Assembly (NCBI RefSeq): GCF_014648115.1
Contig: NZ_BMQM01000024.1
Coordinates: 1-55,683 of the forward strand
Reading direction: 5' to 3'
DNA from: Deinococcus seoulensis
GTDB lineage: Bacteria > Deinococcota > Deinococci > Deinococcales > Deinococcaceae
Length of the DNA: 55,683 nt
Of the stretch, positions 42,155 to 55,683 are shown piece by piece. The number at the start of each line of letters is the position of its first letter. Position 1 is the first letter of the stretch. The position numbers and the translations under genes are program-made. The notes under the pieces are model-generated. The model was not told the origin of the DNA, made no database searches, and saw only the letters and a program-made list of their open reading frames with translations.

Positions 42155-43488
42155 GCGTTCACCGTGGGCCGGAAGGGGTGCAGCGTACCGCCTTGCTGCA
42201 CGCTCAGGGGGGTCAGGGTCTCGCCGTTCCATTCGGCGTACACGGTGACGGGGTGCCCGCCGCTCAGGGCGAGGAGGGTGTGCAGGGTGCGCCCGCTGCC
42301 GGTCAGGGGGAGGCGGCCGGTGCTGTCCTGCGCGTGCCAGGGGTCGCCGGGCAGCAGGTGCAGCGGGCCGGTCAGGTGCGCGGTGCGTTCCAGCCAGGGG
42401 TTCAGGGCGAGGGCCGCGCCGTGCCGGTCCAGCAGGGCGTCCAGCGTGAGGCCGTCTGCCGGACGCGCAGGGCCGGTGGCGGCGGTCTCACCGTTCAGGA
42501 GGGCGCGTTGCGGGAACGTGCCGGGCGCGAAGCACACCTCGGCCTGTACCTCCGCGCCGGGGGGCAGGGCGGGCGGGAAGGGGCGTCCGGCGGCCGAGAA
42601 GTCCAGCAGCAGGGCGGTGTGGTCGCCGCTGACCAGCCAGGTGCGCCGGGTGCTCATGGTGTCCTCCTCGGTGACGCTCTGACCCATGACCTGCCAGTGG
42701 GCGCGGATGCCGCCGCCAGACAGCACGCTGGCCGAGTCGAGCGGGAAGCCCAGCGCGGCGCGCAGGTCGGCCTGTTCGGTGCCAGACAGGGTGTCGCGGT
42801 GGGCCCAGGCTTCGGTCAGCAGGTACAGGCGGGCCAGGTGCGCGAGCAGTGCGGCGGGGTCGTGCAGGTGGTCGGGAATCTGCCGGACCAGTCGGGCGGC
42901 GCCGGGTGCCTGGGCGTCCACGAGGCGGGCGGCCTGGGTGTCCCAGTCGCTGTATGGGCGGGTGGGGGCGTGCGCGAGGCCGTCGCGGATCAGGTCGTTC
43001 AGGAAGGTGTGCAGGGCGTTCAGTCCCAGGTTGACTTTCTTCTCGCGGGCGGCGCGGCGTCTGGCCTGTGCGGCCGGGTCGGGCGCGGCGTTTCCAGCGG
43101 GAGTGGCCGGGTTGCCGTCTGCGGCCGGGCGTTCTGCTGTTGCCCGCGCGGCCCGGCCGTCCAGCCAGGTCTGGAGGGTGCCGGGCGGCGCGGCCTGTCC
43201 GAAGGTTTCTGCGTGGGAGGCGCGGAGCAGCAGCAGGGCCAGCGCGTGCTTGCAGGGGAACTTGCGGCTGGGGCATGAGCACTTGAAGGCCGGGCCGCTC
43301 AGGTCCACGCCAGTCAGGTAGGGGGTGCTGCCGCTGCCCTGGCATTCGCCCCACAGGCTGCCGGGGGGGGCGTTCAGGTTCTGCCATTTGCCGGGCGTGG
43401 AGAGTTTGCGGGCGGCGTGGGCGCTGGCGGCGTCGGGTGCGAGGGCCAGGACGGTGTCGGAGGTCAGCGGAGTGGGCGTGGGGGTCAT
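42151..43488 (-). CDS. SWIM zinc-finger protein
   Basis: A 445-aa protein. The SWIM motif CxCx6CxH is at Cys70, Cys72, Cys79 and His81 (FKCSCPSRKFPCKHALALLL), preceded by WQNLNAPPGSLWGECQGSG. SWIM fingers bind nucleic acids or proteins. The remainder has helical and beta regions (for example LPPGAEVQAEVCFAPGTFP) without known domains. The ATG at 43488 follows AAAGGAAGG, and it is the first gene of the nine-gene unit, just downstream of a large palindromic operator. Confidence 0.92.
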   Translation of the reverse strand: MTPTPTPLTSDTVLALAPDAASAHAARKLSTPGKWQNLNAPPGSLWGECQGSGSTPYLTGVDLSGPAFKCSCPSRKFPCKHALALLLLRASHAETFGQAAPPGTLQTWLDGRAARATAERPAADGNPATPAGNAAPDPAAQARRRAAREKKVNLGLNALHTFLNDLIRDGLAHAPTRPYSDWDTQAARLVDAQAPGAARLVRQIPDHLHDPAALLAHLARLYLLTEAWAHRDTLSGTEQADLRAALGFPLDSASVLSGGGIRAHWQVMGQSVTEEDTMSTRRTWLVSGDHTALLLDFSAAGRPFPPALPPGAEVQAEVCFAPGTFPQRALLNGETAATGPARPADGLTLDALLDRHGAALALNPWLERTAHLTGPLHLLPGDPWHAQDSTGRLPLTGSGRTLHTLLALSGGHPVTVYAEWNGETLTPLSVQQGGTLHPFRPTVNA

Positions 43489-43531
43489 GGGCCTTCCTTT
43501 CACGTCCGGCGCGCACGCACCAGATGTCAGA

Positions 43532-43567
43532 GAATGAATTACGTTACTGGCGTAATGTAACGCATTC
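43532..43567 (-). promoter_or_regulatory. 36-bp palindromic operator/promoter of the SWIM-MoxR operon
   Basis: Two 18-bp half-sites match at 13 of 18 positions. The outer arms are GAATG (43532-43536) and CATTC (43563-43567). Inner nested dyads are TTACG/CGTAA (43539-43543 and 43551-43555) and CGTTAC/GTAACG (43542-43547 and 43557-43562). It is an AT-rich patch in high-GC surroundings, 44 nt upstream of the SWIM start, so it is a good candidate for repressor binding over the promoter. Confidence 0.65.
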
Positions 43568-43600
43568 ACCGTTCCGGGGCAAGTGCTGCAACGTCACAGG

Positions 43601-43644
43601 AAAGGGCCGGAAGCGACGGCAGTCCTGCACGTCACCTCCGGCCC
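43601..43644 (-). terminator. Terminator of adk
   Basis: On the minus strand GGGCCGGA and TCCGGCCC form a stem around a 25-nt loop, followed by TTTCC, 14 bp past the adk stop. It isolates adk from the SWIM-MoxR operon. Confidence 0.65.
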
Positions 43645-43657
43645 CCTGTCACAGTGC

Positions 43658-44251
43658 CTACTTCAGGCCAGCCACGATCCGCTCGTACACCTCGTCCATG
43701 CCGCCCACACCGTCCACGCGGTACAGGTGCCCCCGCGCGGAGTAGTAATCGATCAGCGGCTGCGTCTGCTCGCGGTACACCTGCTGACGGTGGCGCGCCA
43801 CCTCCTCGGTGTCGTCGCTGCGCACCGCCTCGCCCCGCTCGGCCGCCTGACGGCCACGCTCCACGATGCGGCCCACCAGCACCTCGTCCGGCACTTCCAG
43901 CAGCGGCACGGCGTTCACGGGCGCGCCCAGTTCCTCCAGCAGCACGTCCAGCCCCTGCGCCTGCGCGGTCGTACGCGGGAAGCCGTCGAAGATCACGCGC
44001 ACGCTGTCCATGTCGGCCAGCCGGTCGCGGATCAGGGCGATCAGGATCTCGTCGGGCACCAGTTTCCCGGCGTCCAGAATGGGCTTGACCTGCTCGCCCA
44101 GTTCGGTGCCGCGCTTCACGTGATCCCGCAGGATGTCCCCGGTGCTGATCTTCACGAGGCCACGGTCCTGCGCCAGTCGTTCCGCCTGGGTTCCCTTGCC
44201 TGCGCCGGGAGGCCCGAGGAAGATCACGACGTTGTTCTTCTGTCCAGTCAC
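43658..44251 (-). CDS. adk: Adenylate kinase
   Basis: A 197-aa enzyme interconverting ATP + AMP and 2 ADP. It shows a P-loop GPPGAGKGT (13-21), the AMP-binding segment STGDILRDHVKRGTELG, FDGFPRTTAQAQGLD and a short LID without zinc cysteines. The start is a GTG at 44249-44251 with GGAGGG upstream; a TATCCT box lies a little further up. It follows secY, as in many spc operons, but behind a terminator, so it forms its own unit. Confidence 0.98.
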   Translation of the reverse strand: MTGQKNNVVIFLGPPGAGKGTQAERLAQDRGLVKISTGDILRDHVKRGTELGEQVKPILDAGKLVPDEILIALIRDRLADMDSVRVIFDGFPRTTAQAQGLDVLLEELGAPVNAVPLLEVPDEVLVGRIVERGRQAAERGEAVRSDDTEEVARHRQQVYREQTQPLIDYYSARGHLYRVDGVGGMDEVYERIVAGLK

Positions 44252-44383
44252 ACTTTCCCTCCGTTAGACCTTCAGGATAAAGGCTCCGGCGCTGCGGGGG
44301 GCCGCGCTGCCCAGTCCGGGCCTGTACCCCGGCAGGTAACGAATCCCGCCCCACCGCTGCTCCGGCCCGAGCGGACACGCACG

Positions 44384-44415
44384 AAAAACCCGCCTGCGTG
44401 ACGGGCAGGCGGGTT
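44384..44415 (-). terminator. Rho-independent terminator after secY
   Basis: On the minus strand AACCCGCCTGC pairs with GCAGGCGGGTT over a 7-nt loop and is followed by TTTTT. It lies 31 bp past the secY stop and closes the rpsH-secY unit. Confidence 0.9.
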
Positions 44416-44446
44416 CCGGAAGCGGGTTCCGGGAAAGGCGTCAGGT

Positions 44447-45766
<1,320 letters not shown>

Positions 45767-46231
45767 TTACTCCGCCTTCTCGGCGCTTTCCGTCTTCGCG
45801 GCGGGCAGGATGACCTGACCACCGGCGGCTTCCACGGCCTTGACGGCGCTTTCGCTGGCCGCGTCGACGTGGATGGTCAGGGCGCGGGTCACTTCACCGT
45901 TGCCGAGCAGCTTCACGGGGCGGTTCTTGCGGCGCACGAGGCCCGCGAGTTCCAGCGTGTTGCGGTCGATGGTGGTGTCCTCGATGCCTTCGAGCTTGCC
46001 CAGGTTCACAACTTCGAACGTGATGCCGACGTTGTTGAAACCGCGCTTGGGCAGGCGGCTGATCAGGGTGCTGCGGCCACCTTCGAAGTAGCTGCCCTTA
46101 CCGGCGCCGCTACGGCTCTTCTGGCCCTTGTGACCGCGACCGGCGGTCTTGTCGGTGCCGCCGGGGCCGCGACCGACGCGCTTGCGGTCCTTGCGGCTGC
46201 CAGCGTGGGGTTTGAGTTCGTGGAGCTTCAC
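45767..46231 (-). CDS. rplO: 50S ribosomal protein L15
   Basis: A 154-aa protein with the basic Gly-rich N-terminus [20 protein letters not shown] and the globular C-terminal domain ([20 protein letters not shown]). The GTG start (46229-46231) overlaps the rpmD stop (GTGA). Confidence 0.98.
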   Translation of the reverse strand: MKLHELKPHAGSRKDRKRVGRGPGGTDKTAGRGHKGQKSRSGAGKGSYFEGGRSTLISRLPKRGFNNVGITFEVVNLGKLEGIEDTTIDRNTLELAGLVRRKNRPVKLLGNGEVTRALTIHVDAASESAVKAVEAAGGQVILPAAKTESAEKAE

Positions 46232-46395
46232 GCTTCCACCTCCAGGAGGTGCTTGACGGTGTTCACCATGCCACGGATGGCAGGGCTGTCGCTGACTTCA
46301 CGGCTGTCGCCGATCTTTTTGAGGCCCAGCGCGTGGAGGGTCTTCACCTGGTAGCCAGGGCGACCGATGACGCTGCGCTTGAGGGTGATTTTCAC
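46228..46395 (-). CDS. rpmD: 50S ribosomal protein L30
   Basis: A 55-aa protein, [20 protein letters not shown] to [12 protein letters not shown]. It starts with GTG at 46393-46395, which overlaps the rpsE stop, and its TGA overlaps the rplO GTG. The bacterial short L30 form ([19 protein letters not shown]) is clear. Confidence 0.97.
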   Translation of the reverse strand: MKITLKRSVIGRPGYQVKTLHALGLKKIGDSREVSDSPAIRGMVNTVKHLLEVEA

Positions 46396-46922
46396 TGCGC
46401 GCCTCCGGTGGGTTGCGCCTCGCCGCGCAGGGCACGGACCTGCTTGGCGGTGCGGAGGTTCTTCAGGCCGTCGAACACGGCGTACGCCACGTTCACCTTG
46501 TTACGGCTGCCGAGTTCCTTGGACAGCATGTTGGTGATGCCAGCCAGTTCGGCGATGGAGCGGGGCACGGTGCCCGCGATCACGCCGGTACCGGGGCCTG
46601 CGGGCTTGAGCAGCACGCGGCTGGTGCTGTTCACGCCGACGATGTCGTGCGGGATGGTGCCGTTCTCGACGGGCACCATGATCATGTTCTTGCGGGCGAT
46701 GCTCTTGGCCTTCTCGATGGCCACGGGCACTTCTTTCGCCTTGCCGATACCCATGCCCACGCGGCCGTTGCGGTCGCCCAGGATCACCAGTGCGGAGAAG
46801 CGGAAACGGCGGCCGCCCTGGTAGGTCTTGCTGGTGCGGTTGACGAACAGCATCTTCTCTTCGAATTCGCTGCTCTCGCGCTCCGCATTGCGGTCGTTGC
46901 GTCGGTTAAAAGTCAAGGCCAC
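46392..46922 (-). CDS. rpsE: 30S ribosomal protein S5
   Basis: A 176-aa protein with the S5 dsRNA-binding-like N-domain ([20 protein letters not shown] and [20 protein letters not shown]) and the C-domain ([20 protein letters not shown]). The GTG start at 46920-46922 lies inside the end of rplR (17-bp overlap). Confidence 0.98.
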   Translation of the reverse strand: MALTFNRRNDRNAERESSEFEEKMLFVNRTSKTYQGGRRFRFSALVILGDRNGRVGMGIGKAKEVPVAIEKAKSIARKNMIMVPVENGTIPHDIVGVNSTSRVLLKPAGPGTGVIAGTVPRSIAELAGITNMLSKELGSRNKVNVAYAVFDGLKNLRTAKQVRALRGEAQPTGGAQ

Positions 46923-47243
46923 CCTCCCGCGCCGCGTCTGCGAGCGCTTTCACGCGTCCGTGGTAGCGGTACTGTCCACGGTCGAAAACCACCTTGGTCA
47001 CACCCTTGGCAACGGCAGCTTCGGCCAGTGCCTTCCCAACGGCGGCGGCGGTGTCAGTCTTGGTACCCGTCTTGACGGCAGCGCTGCTGGCAGCGGCGAG
47101 CGTGATGCCCTTGCTGTCGTCGATGATCTGGGCGTAGATGTGCTTGCTGGAGCGGTACACGCTGAGGCGCAGGCGCTCTCCGGCAGCCTGACGCACTTTG
47201 CGGCGGGCGCGGAGTTTGCGGCGCACGGTAGTCTGGGCAGCCA

Positions 47244-47244
<1 letters not shown>
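46906..47244 (-). CDS. rplR: 50S ribosomal protein L18
   Basis: A 112-aa 5S rRNA-binding protein: basic N-terminus [20 protein letters not shown], then [20 protein letters not shown] and the C-terminal [20 protein letters not shown]. Its ATG overlaps the last base of the rplF stop. Confidence 0.98.
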
Positions 47245-47801
<557 letters not shown>

Positions 47802-47897
47802 GTGCTGTCCTCCTTCTTTCCTTAAATTCGGACCTTCCCGCTATGGGAGGCCGAGGTCAGGTGAGATCTCGTGCTCGCTGGACTCCCGGGAAGGGGA

Positions 47898-48299
47898 TTA
47901 CCAGAGAACGCAGATGACTTCGCCGCCAACACCCTGTTTACGGGCGTCGCGGTCGGCCAGCAGGCCCTTGCTCGTGGAAACCACGGCAACGCCCAGGCCA
48001 CGCTGAACGCGGGGCAGGTTGTCGGCGCTCACGTACGCGCGGCGGCCAGGACGGCTGATGCGCTCGATGTGCTTGATGACCTGCTCACGCTTGGCGCCGT
48101 ACTTCAGGGTCAGGCGCAGCACGTCGAACTTCTGCCCTTCGGGCAGCAGGCGCTCGTAGGACGCAACGTAGCCTTCCTGCACGAGCAGTTTGGCCAGTTC
48201 TTCCTTGAACTTGGAGGCCGGGACGTCCACGGTCTCCTTAAAGGTGCGCGTCGCGTTACGGATGCGCGTGAGCATATCGGCGATGGGATCACTCAACAT
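47898..48299 (-). CDS. rpsH: 30S ribosomal protein S8
   Basis: A 133-aa primary 16S rRNA-binding protein and, in E. coli, the translational repressor of the spc operon. MLSDPIADMLTRIRNATRTF fixes the start at 48297-48299 (GGAGG upstream). The C-terminal VQRGLGVAVVSTSKGLLADR is conserved. It is first in a new transcription unit with its own promoter and a leader of about 240 nt, unlike the usual direct rpsN-rpsH junction. Confidence 0.98.
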   Translation of the reverse strand: MLSDPIADMLTRIRNATRTFKETVDVPASKFKEELAKLLVQEGYVASYERLLPEGQKFDVLRLTLKYGAKREQVIKHIERISRPGRRAYVSADNLPRVQRGLGVAVVSTSKGLLADRDARKQGVGGEVICVLW

Positions 48300-48547
48300 G
48301 TAGCCTCCAATGGGCTGGTGTTGATCCGGGCTGGTTCCCGCGTGTGCGGGCCTGCTCCCGGCAGGTGGCCCGGCCCCAGGCAAGCTGGCGGTCGGGCGCG
48401 GTTCTCCCCAAGTGGAAGTGGTGGCCAGTGGCGCGTCTCTTCTGTTGGGTCTTCACCACCACCGGACGATCACCTCTCAAGGCGACAGGTTCGTATCCGG
48501 GGGGCACTGCATCCACACCCTGAAGATTCAGAGCACGGCAATTTGAG

Positions 48548-48576
48548 AGTGTATCAGTTCCTCGCCGCCCCGACAA
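48548..48576 (-). promoter_or_regulatory. Promoter of the rpsH-secY unit
   Basis: On the minus strand TTGTCG (48571-48576) and TACACT (48548-48553) are separated by exactly 17 bp. It is the only good sigma-70-type pair seen in this spacer. Confidence 0.65.
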
Positions 48577-48690
48577 GCCGCCCCGACAGGCTGCCGGACC
48601 GGACCTGGGACGCCAGGCTGCCATGCGCCGTGAGTCCTGCACTGTGATCCCTGAGCTGTGATCCCTGGGCCGTGATCGCGGCGGGAATGC

Positions 48691-48716
48691 AAAAGACCTC
48701 CCGCGTGGGGAGGCCT
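48691..48716 (-). terminator. Rho-independent terminator after rpsN
   Basis: On the minus strand AAGGCCTCCC pairs with GGGAGGTCTT (one G-U wobble) over a 6-nt loop, ending in TCTTTTG. It lies 18 bp past the rpsN stop and closes the tuf-S10-spc segment. Confidence 0.8.
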
Positions 48717-48733
48717 TGGGGGGTGTCAGCTGA

Positions 48734-48919
48734 TTACCAGCTGGCTTTCTTCACGCCGGGCAGTTCGCCCTTGTGCGCCATCTCGCGGATGCAGATGCGG
48801 CACATGCCGAAGAAGCGGTAGTACCCGCGGGCGCGGCCGCAGCGGCTGCAACGGCTGTAGTTCTGCACGGCAAATTTGTGGCCGCGGGCTGCCTTGACAA
48901 CTTTCGAGGTGTTCGCCAT
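48734..48919 (-). CDS. rpsN: 30S ribosomal protein S14 (zinc type)
   Basis: A 61-aa short S14 with a complete zinc ribbon, CSRC and CRIC ([20 protein letters not shown]), the C+ form. It follows rplE by 9 bp and is the last gene before the terminator. Confidence 0.98.
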   Translation of the reverse strand: MANTSKVVKAARGHKFAVQNYSRCSRCGRARGYYRFFGMCRICIREMAHKGELPGVKKASW

Positions 48920-48928
48920 ATCAGTTCC

Positions 48929-49468
48929 TTATTTCCGGAAGGGCAGGCCCAGACCCTGCAGGAGGGCGCGGGCTTCTTCGTCGGTCTTGGCAGTGGTCAC
49001 GATGGTGATGTCCATGCCACGCACCTTGTCGACCATGTCGTAGGTGATTTCCGGGAAGATCAGCTGCTCTTTGATCCCGAGGTTGTAGTTACCGCGGCCG
49101 TCGAAGGCGTTGGGGTTGACACCCTTGAAGTCACGGATGCGGGGAAGGCCGATGTTGATCAGCTTCTCGAGGAACACGTACATGCGCTCGCCGCGCAGCG
49201 TGACCTTGATGCCGACCGGCATGCCCTGACGCAGCTTGAAGTTGCTGATGCTCTTCTTCGCCTTGGTGATGATGGGCTTCTGAAGGGTGATCAGGCTCAG
49301 TTCCTTGGCGGCCTTGTCGATGGCTTTGCTGTCTTCCTTGGCGGAACCCAGGCCTTCGTTGATCACGATCTTCTCGATGCGGGGCGCGGCCATGACGCTG
49401 GAGTAGCTGAACTGCTCCACCAGGGCCGGGCGCACCTGCTCGTTGTACTTGGTCTTCAGGGTCTGCAT
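48929..49468 (-). CDS. rplE: 50S ribosomal protein L5
   Basis: A 179-aa 5S rRNA-binding protein: [60 protein letters not shown]. Preceded by a 58-bp gap with a perfect stem-loop, the place where S8 represses the E. coli spc operon. Confidence 0.98.
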   Translation of the reverse strand: MQTLKTKYNEQVRPALVEQFSYSSVMAAPRIEKIVINEGLGSAKEDSKAIDKAAKELSLITLQKPIITKAKKSISNFKLRQGMPVGIKVTLRGERMYVFLEKLINIGLPRIRDFKGVNPNAFDGRGNYNLGIKEQLIFPEITYDMVDKVRGMDITIVTTAKTDEEARALLQGLGLPFRK

Positions 49469-49499
49469 GTTGCCTCTCTTCGGGCGGACGGGTCGCCCA

Positions 49500-49519
49500 G
49501 GTCACGCTTGCGCGTGACC
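49500..49519 (-). promoter_or_regulatory. Stem-loop between rplX and rplE
   Basis: GGTCACGC (49500-49507) and GCGTGACC (49512-49519) form a perfect 8-bp stem with a 4-nt loop. A second smaller stem (GGGCG/CGCCC) follows before the rplE ribosome site. Its position matches the S8 target in E. coli, but no sequence match to that site is claimed. Confidence 0.4.
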
Positions 49520-49526
49520 CTGAAAT

Positions 49527-50274
<748 letters not shown>

Positions 50275-50278
<4 letters not shown>

Positions 50279-50559
50279 GCGTTACCGCCTTCGGTTTCCA
50301 CGGCGGTGGTTTCGATGCCACGGGGACGCTCGATCAGCTTGGTGACCTTCCAGGTCTTGGTCTTGCTGATGGGGCGCACGGCGAGGATCTCGACGCGGTC
50401 ACCGATCTTGAATTCGTTGTTCTCGTCGTGGGCAGCGTATTTGTGGCTGCGGGTCACGACCTTGCCGTACAGCGGGTGAGCGAAGCGGCGCTCGACCTTC
50501 ACGCTGACCGTCTTGTCGGCCTTGTCGCTCACGACGACGCCGGTAAAGGTCTTTTTCAT
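50275..50559 (-). CDS. rpsQ: 30S ribosomal protein S17
   Basis: A 94-aa OB-fold protein: [40 protein letters not shown]. Overlaps rpmC and rplN by ATGA at both ends. Confidence 0.98.
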
Positions 50560-50745
50560 GCCTGCTCTCCCTGCTTGCTCAGCTCGCCACGGATGGTGTT
50601 GAGCTGGGCGACTTCGCGGCGCAGCTGCGTCACGCGGTGGGGCTGGGCCAGGTTGCCGGTGGCGGCCTGGAAGCGCAGCTCCATCAGTTCTTTCTTGCGG
50701 GCGTCGATTTCGCGGGCGAAATCGTCGGCCTTCAGGTTACGCATC

Positions 50746-50759
<14 letters not shown>
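50556..50759 (-). CDS. rpmC: 50S ribosomal protein L29
   Basis: A 67-aa helical protein at the exit tunnel: [40 protein letters not shown]. It starts inside the last 14 bp of rplP. Confidence 0.98.
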
Positions 50760-51170
<411 letters not shown>

Positions 51171-51171
<1 letters not shown>

Positions 51172-51913
51172 CACTCACCTCCGGGGCGGCGCCGCGCGGT
51201 CGGGCGGCGGCGGTTGGGACGGTCGCCTTCGGGACGACGTTCGTCGTTGCGGCGCTGGGGACGGGCGAAGGTTTCGGTGCGGCCGCCGATGACTTCACCG
51301 GTGAAGACCATGACCTTGATGCCCAGGATGCCGTAGGTGGTGCGGGCCAGGGCGGTGCCGTAGTCGATGTCGGCGCGCAGGGTGTGCAGGGGCACGCGGC
51401 CTTCGCGGACCATCTCGGTGCGGGCCTGCTCGGCTCCGCCGAGGCGGCCGGACAGGATGATCTTGACGCCGCGGGCGCCGGATTCCATCACGCGCTGGGC
51501 GGCCTGCTTCATGGCGCGGCGGAACGCGAAGCGGCGTTCGATCTGCTCGGCGATGCGCAGGGCGACCAGGGGCGCGCTGATGTTGGGGTTGGGGATCTCG
51601 GCGACGTTCACCGCGACCGTGCCGGCGGACACGAGTTTCTCGATGTCCTGGCGGAGTTCCTTGATGGACTCGCCGCCCTTGCCGATCACGATGCCGGGTT
51701 TCGCGGCGCTGATGATCACGTTGACCTGCTGGCCGGCGCGCTCGATCTCGATGCGGGCGATGCCTGCAGCGTTGAGCTTCTTGCCGACGAGGTTACGGAT
51801 CTTCTCGTCTTCTTTCAGCAGACCGGCGTACTGCTTCTTGCCGGCGTACCAGCGGCTGTTCCAGCCACGGGTGATGCCCAGGCGGAAGCCGTTCGGGTTG
51901 ATCTTGTTACCCA

Positions 51914-51914
<1 letters not shown>
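51171..51914 (-). CDS. rpsC: 30S ribosomal protein S3
   Basis: A 247-aa protein with a KH domain ([20 protein letters not shown]) and the C-terminal S3 domain ([20 protein letters not shown]). It has an Arg-rich tail ([20 protein letters not shown]), as in other Deinococcus-Thermus S3 proteins. Confidence 0.98.
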
Positions 51915-52602
<688 letters not shown>

Positions 52603-52614
52603 GTCCTACCCTCC

Positions 52615-53448
52615 TTACTTCCCGCCGCGGCGGGTGATGATGAAGCGGTCGCTGTTCTTGCGCTTCTTGCGGGTCTTGAGACCCTTGGCGGGCTGGCCCC
52701 AGGGGGACACAGGCACGCGGCCGGCGCCGGTACGGCCTTCACCACCGCCGTGGGGGTGATCCACGGGGTTCATGGCGCTACCGCGCTGGTGGGGCTTGCG
52801 GCCGAGCCAGCGGCTGCGACCGGCCTTACCGAGGTTGATGTTCTTGTGCTCGGCGTTGCCGACCGTACCGATGGTGGCGTAGCACTCGCTGTGCACGCGG
52901 CGCAGTTCGCCGCTGGGCAGTCGCAGGATCACGTAGTCGCTTTCCTTACCCTGCACCTGGATGCTGGTGCCGGCGCTGCGGGCCAGCTGGGCGCCCTTGC
53001 CGGGAACCAGTTCGACGCTGTGCACGACGGCACCGACGGGCACGAAACGCAGCGGCAGGGCGTTGCCCAGCTTGGGTTCGGCTTCGGGTCCGGCGTTCAC
53101 GGTCGCGCCGACCATCAGGCCTTCGGGGGCCAGGATGTAACGCTTGGCGCCGTCGGCGTAGTGCAGCAGGGCGATGCGGGCGCTGCGGTTGGGATCGTAC
53201 TCGACGGCGGCGACCTTGGCGGTCACGCCGGCCTTGTCGCGGCGCTTGAAGTCGATGATGCGGTACAGGCGCTTGTGGCCACCGCCGATGAAGCGGCTGG
53301 TGATGCGGCCACGGTTGTTACGACCGCCGGTCTTGGGGAGGGCGGTGGTGAGCGCTTTTTCGGGGCGCTTCTTGGTCAGTCCGCTGAAGTCCGCAGTCGT
53401 CATCTGGCGACGGCTGGGGGTGTACGGACGGTATTTCTTGACGGCCAT
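52615..53448 (-). CDS. rplB: 50S ribosomal protein L2
   Basis: A 277-aa protein needed for peptidyl-transferase assembly: [40 protein letters not shown], and the conserved [20 protein letters not shown]. The ATG at 53446-53448 has GGAGAG upstream; a TTG two codons earlier is not needed. Confidence 0.98.
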   Translation of the reverse strand: MAVKKYRPYTPSRRQMTTADFSGLTKKRPEKALTTALPKTGGRNNRGRITSRFIGGGHKRLYRIIDFKRRDKAGVTAKVAAVEYDPNRSARIALLHYADGAKRYILAPEGLMVGATVNAGPEAEPKLGNALPLRFVPVGAVVHSVELVPGKGAQLARSAGTSIQVQGKESDYVILRLPSGELRRVHSECYATIGTVGNAEHKNINLGKAGRSRWLGRKPHQRGSAMNPVDHPHGGGEGRTGAGRVPVSPWGQPAKGLKTRKKRKNSDRFIITRRGGK

Positions 53449-53461
53449 GTTCAATCTCTCC

Positions 53462-53745
53462 TTAGGCCTGGCCTTCGAGGGCCTCGATCTTCTGGCCGTC
53501 GGCGAGACGCACGATGGCCTTCTTGCGGTCGGCGCGGTGGCCGATAAAGCGGCCGACGCGCTTACGCTTGCCAGGGACGTTCATGGTGCTGATACCGATG
53601 ACGGTCACACCGAACGCTTTCTGGACGGCGCTCTTGATTTCGGTCTTGGTGGCCTTGGGGCTCACCCAGAAGGTGTACACGCCGCGTTCCATGCCGGCGT
53701 AGGCCTTCTCGCTGATCACGGGCTGCTGAAGGATGTCGTAGTGGC

Positions 53746-53749
<4 letters not shown>
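53462..53749 (-). CDS. rplW: 50S ribosomal protein L23
   Basis: A 95-aa exit-tunnel protein that docks SRP and trigger factor: [44 protein letters not shown] overlap with rplD. Confidence 0.98.
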
Positions 53750-55295
<1,546 letters not shown>

Positions 55296-55300
55296 TGCTA

Positions 55301-55683
<383 letters not shown>

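Larger units (their letters stand above)
48300..48733. other. 434-bp spacer between rpsN and rpsH
   Basis: No gene was found. It contains, in transcription order, the rpsN terminator (48691-48716), a set of short CTGTGATCCCTG-like direct repeats (about 48641-48676), the rpsH promoter (48548-48576), and a leader of about 240 nt with GC-rich inverted repeats near 48330-48370 (GCCGGG, CCCGGC-type arms). The leader could fold and take part in autoregulation. Confidence 0.65.

Overview
The window is a high-GC chromosomal stretch from a Deinococcus-like bacterium. The evidence is the Deinococcus/Thermus-type ribosomal protein set, a Thermus-type NADP isocitrate dehydrogenase with a long C-terminal extension, and many start codons that sit only 5-9 nt after a TANNNT -10 box, which is the leaderless-transcript habit known from Deinococcus. 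No tRNA, rRNA or CRISPR was seen. All functional calls come from reading the sequence and recalling families; no database search was run.

Left part (1-5 kb) is a mobile and defence-flavoured patch. An AT-rich tail of an unknown gene is followed by an IS4-superfamily element (249-1689, perfect 18-bp inverted ends, 5-bp target duplication). Its transposase is broken by a nested 135-bp MITE-like repeat. Then come a subtilisin-like lipoprotein, a small HNH-type protein, a truncated Uma2 gene and an AT-rich orphan TIR-like (PF10137-type) gene.

Middle-left part (4.7-26.8 kb) is mixed housekeeping. It holds aconitase, a hypothetical protein, a DinB-PDZ protein, a small regulator divergent from icd, a P1B-4 metal ATPase, a haem-binding protein, two hydrophilic small proteins, a type III polyketide synthase, an aldo-keto reductase, a nitroreductase, a diguanylate cyclase, ndk, two nucleoside-type ABC permeases, a RodZ-like protein and an AI-2E family permease. 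Two more MITE copies lie at the 3' ends of genes here.

Right part (26.9-55.7 kb, all but one gene on the minus strand) is the ribosomal superoperon. The tuf end and rpsJ-rplC-rplD-rplW-rplB-rpsS-rplV-rpsC-rplP-rpmC-rpsQ-rplN-rplX-rplE-rpsN form one unit closed by a terminator. A separate promoter with a long leader precedes rpsH-rplF-rplR-rpsE-rpmD-rplO-secY, which ends at a terminator before adk. The alpha-operon part (infA-rpmJ-rpsM-rpsK-rpsD-rpoA-rplQ) lies 13 kb further on.

Between adk and infA sits the most interesting item: a tightly coupled operon SWIM zinc finger - DUF5691 - LRV/HEAT-like repeat protein - MoxR AAA ATPase - YwqG (DUF1963) - DUF5682 - polysaccharide deacetylase - VWA protein - SDR epimerase. 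Neighbouring genes mostly overlap by ATGA or abut. The operon has its own palindromic promoter/operator region and is bracketed by the adk terminator. The MoxR-VWA-DUF5682-DUF5691-SWIM set looks like an NTP-dependent multi-protein system of unknown function, inserted into an otherwise ancient ribosomal gene order and decorated with lower-GC accessory genes.
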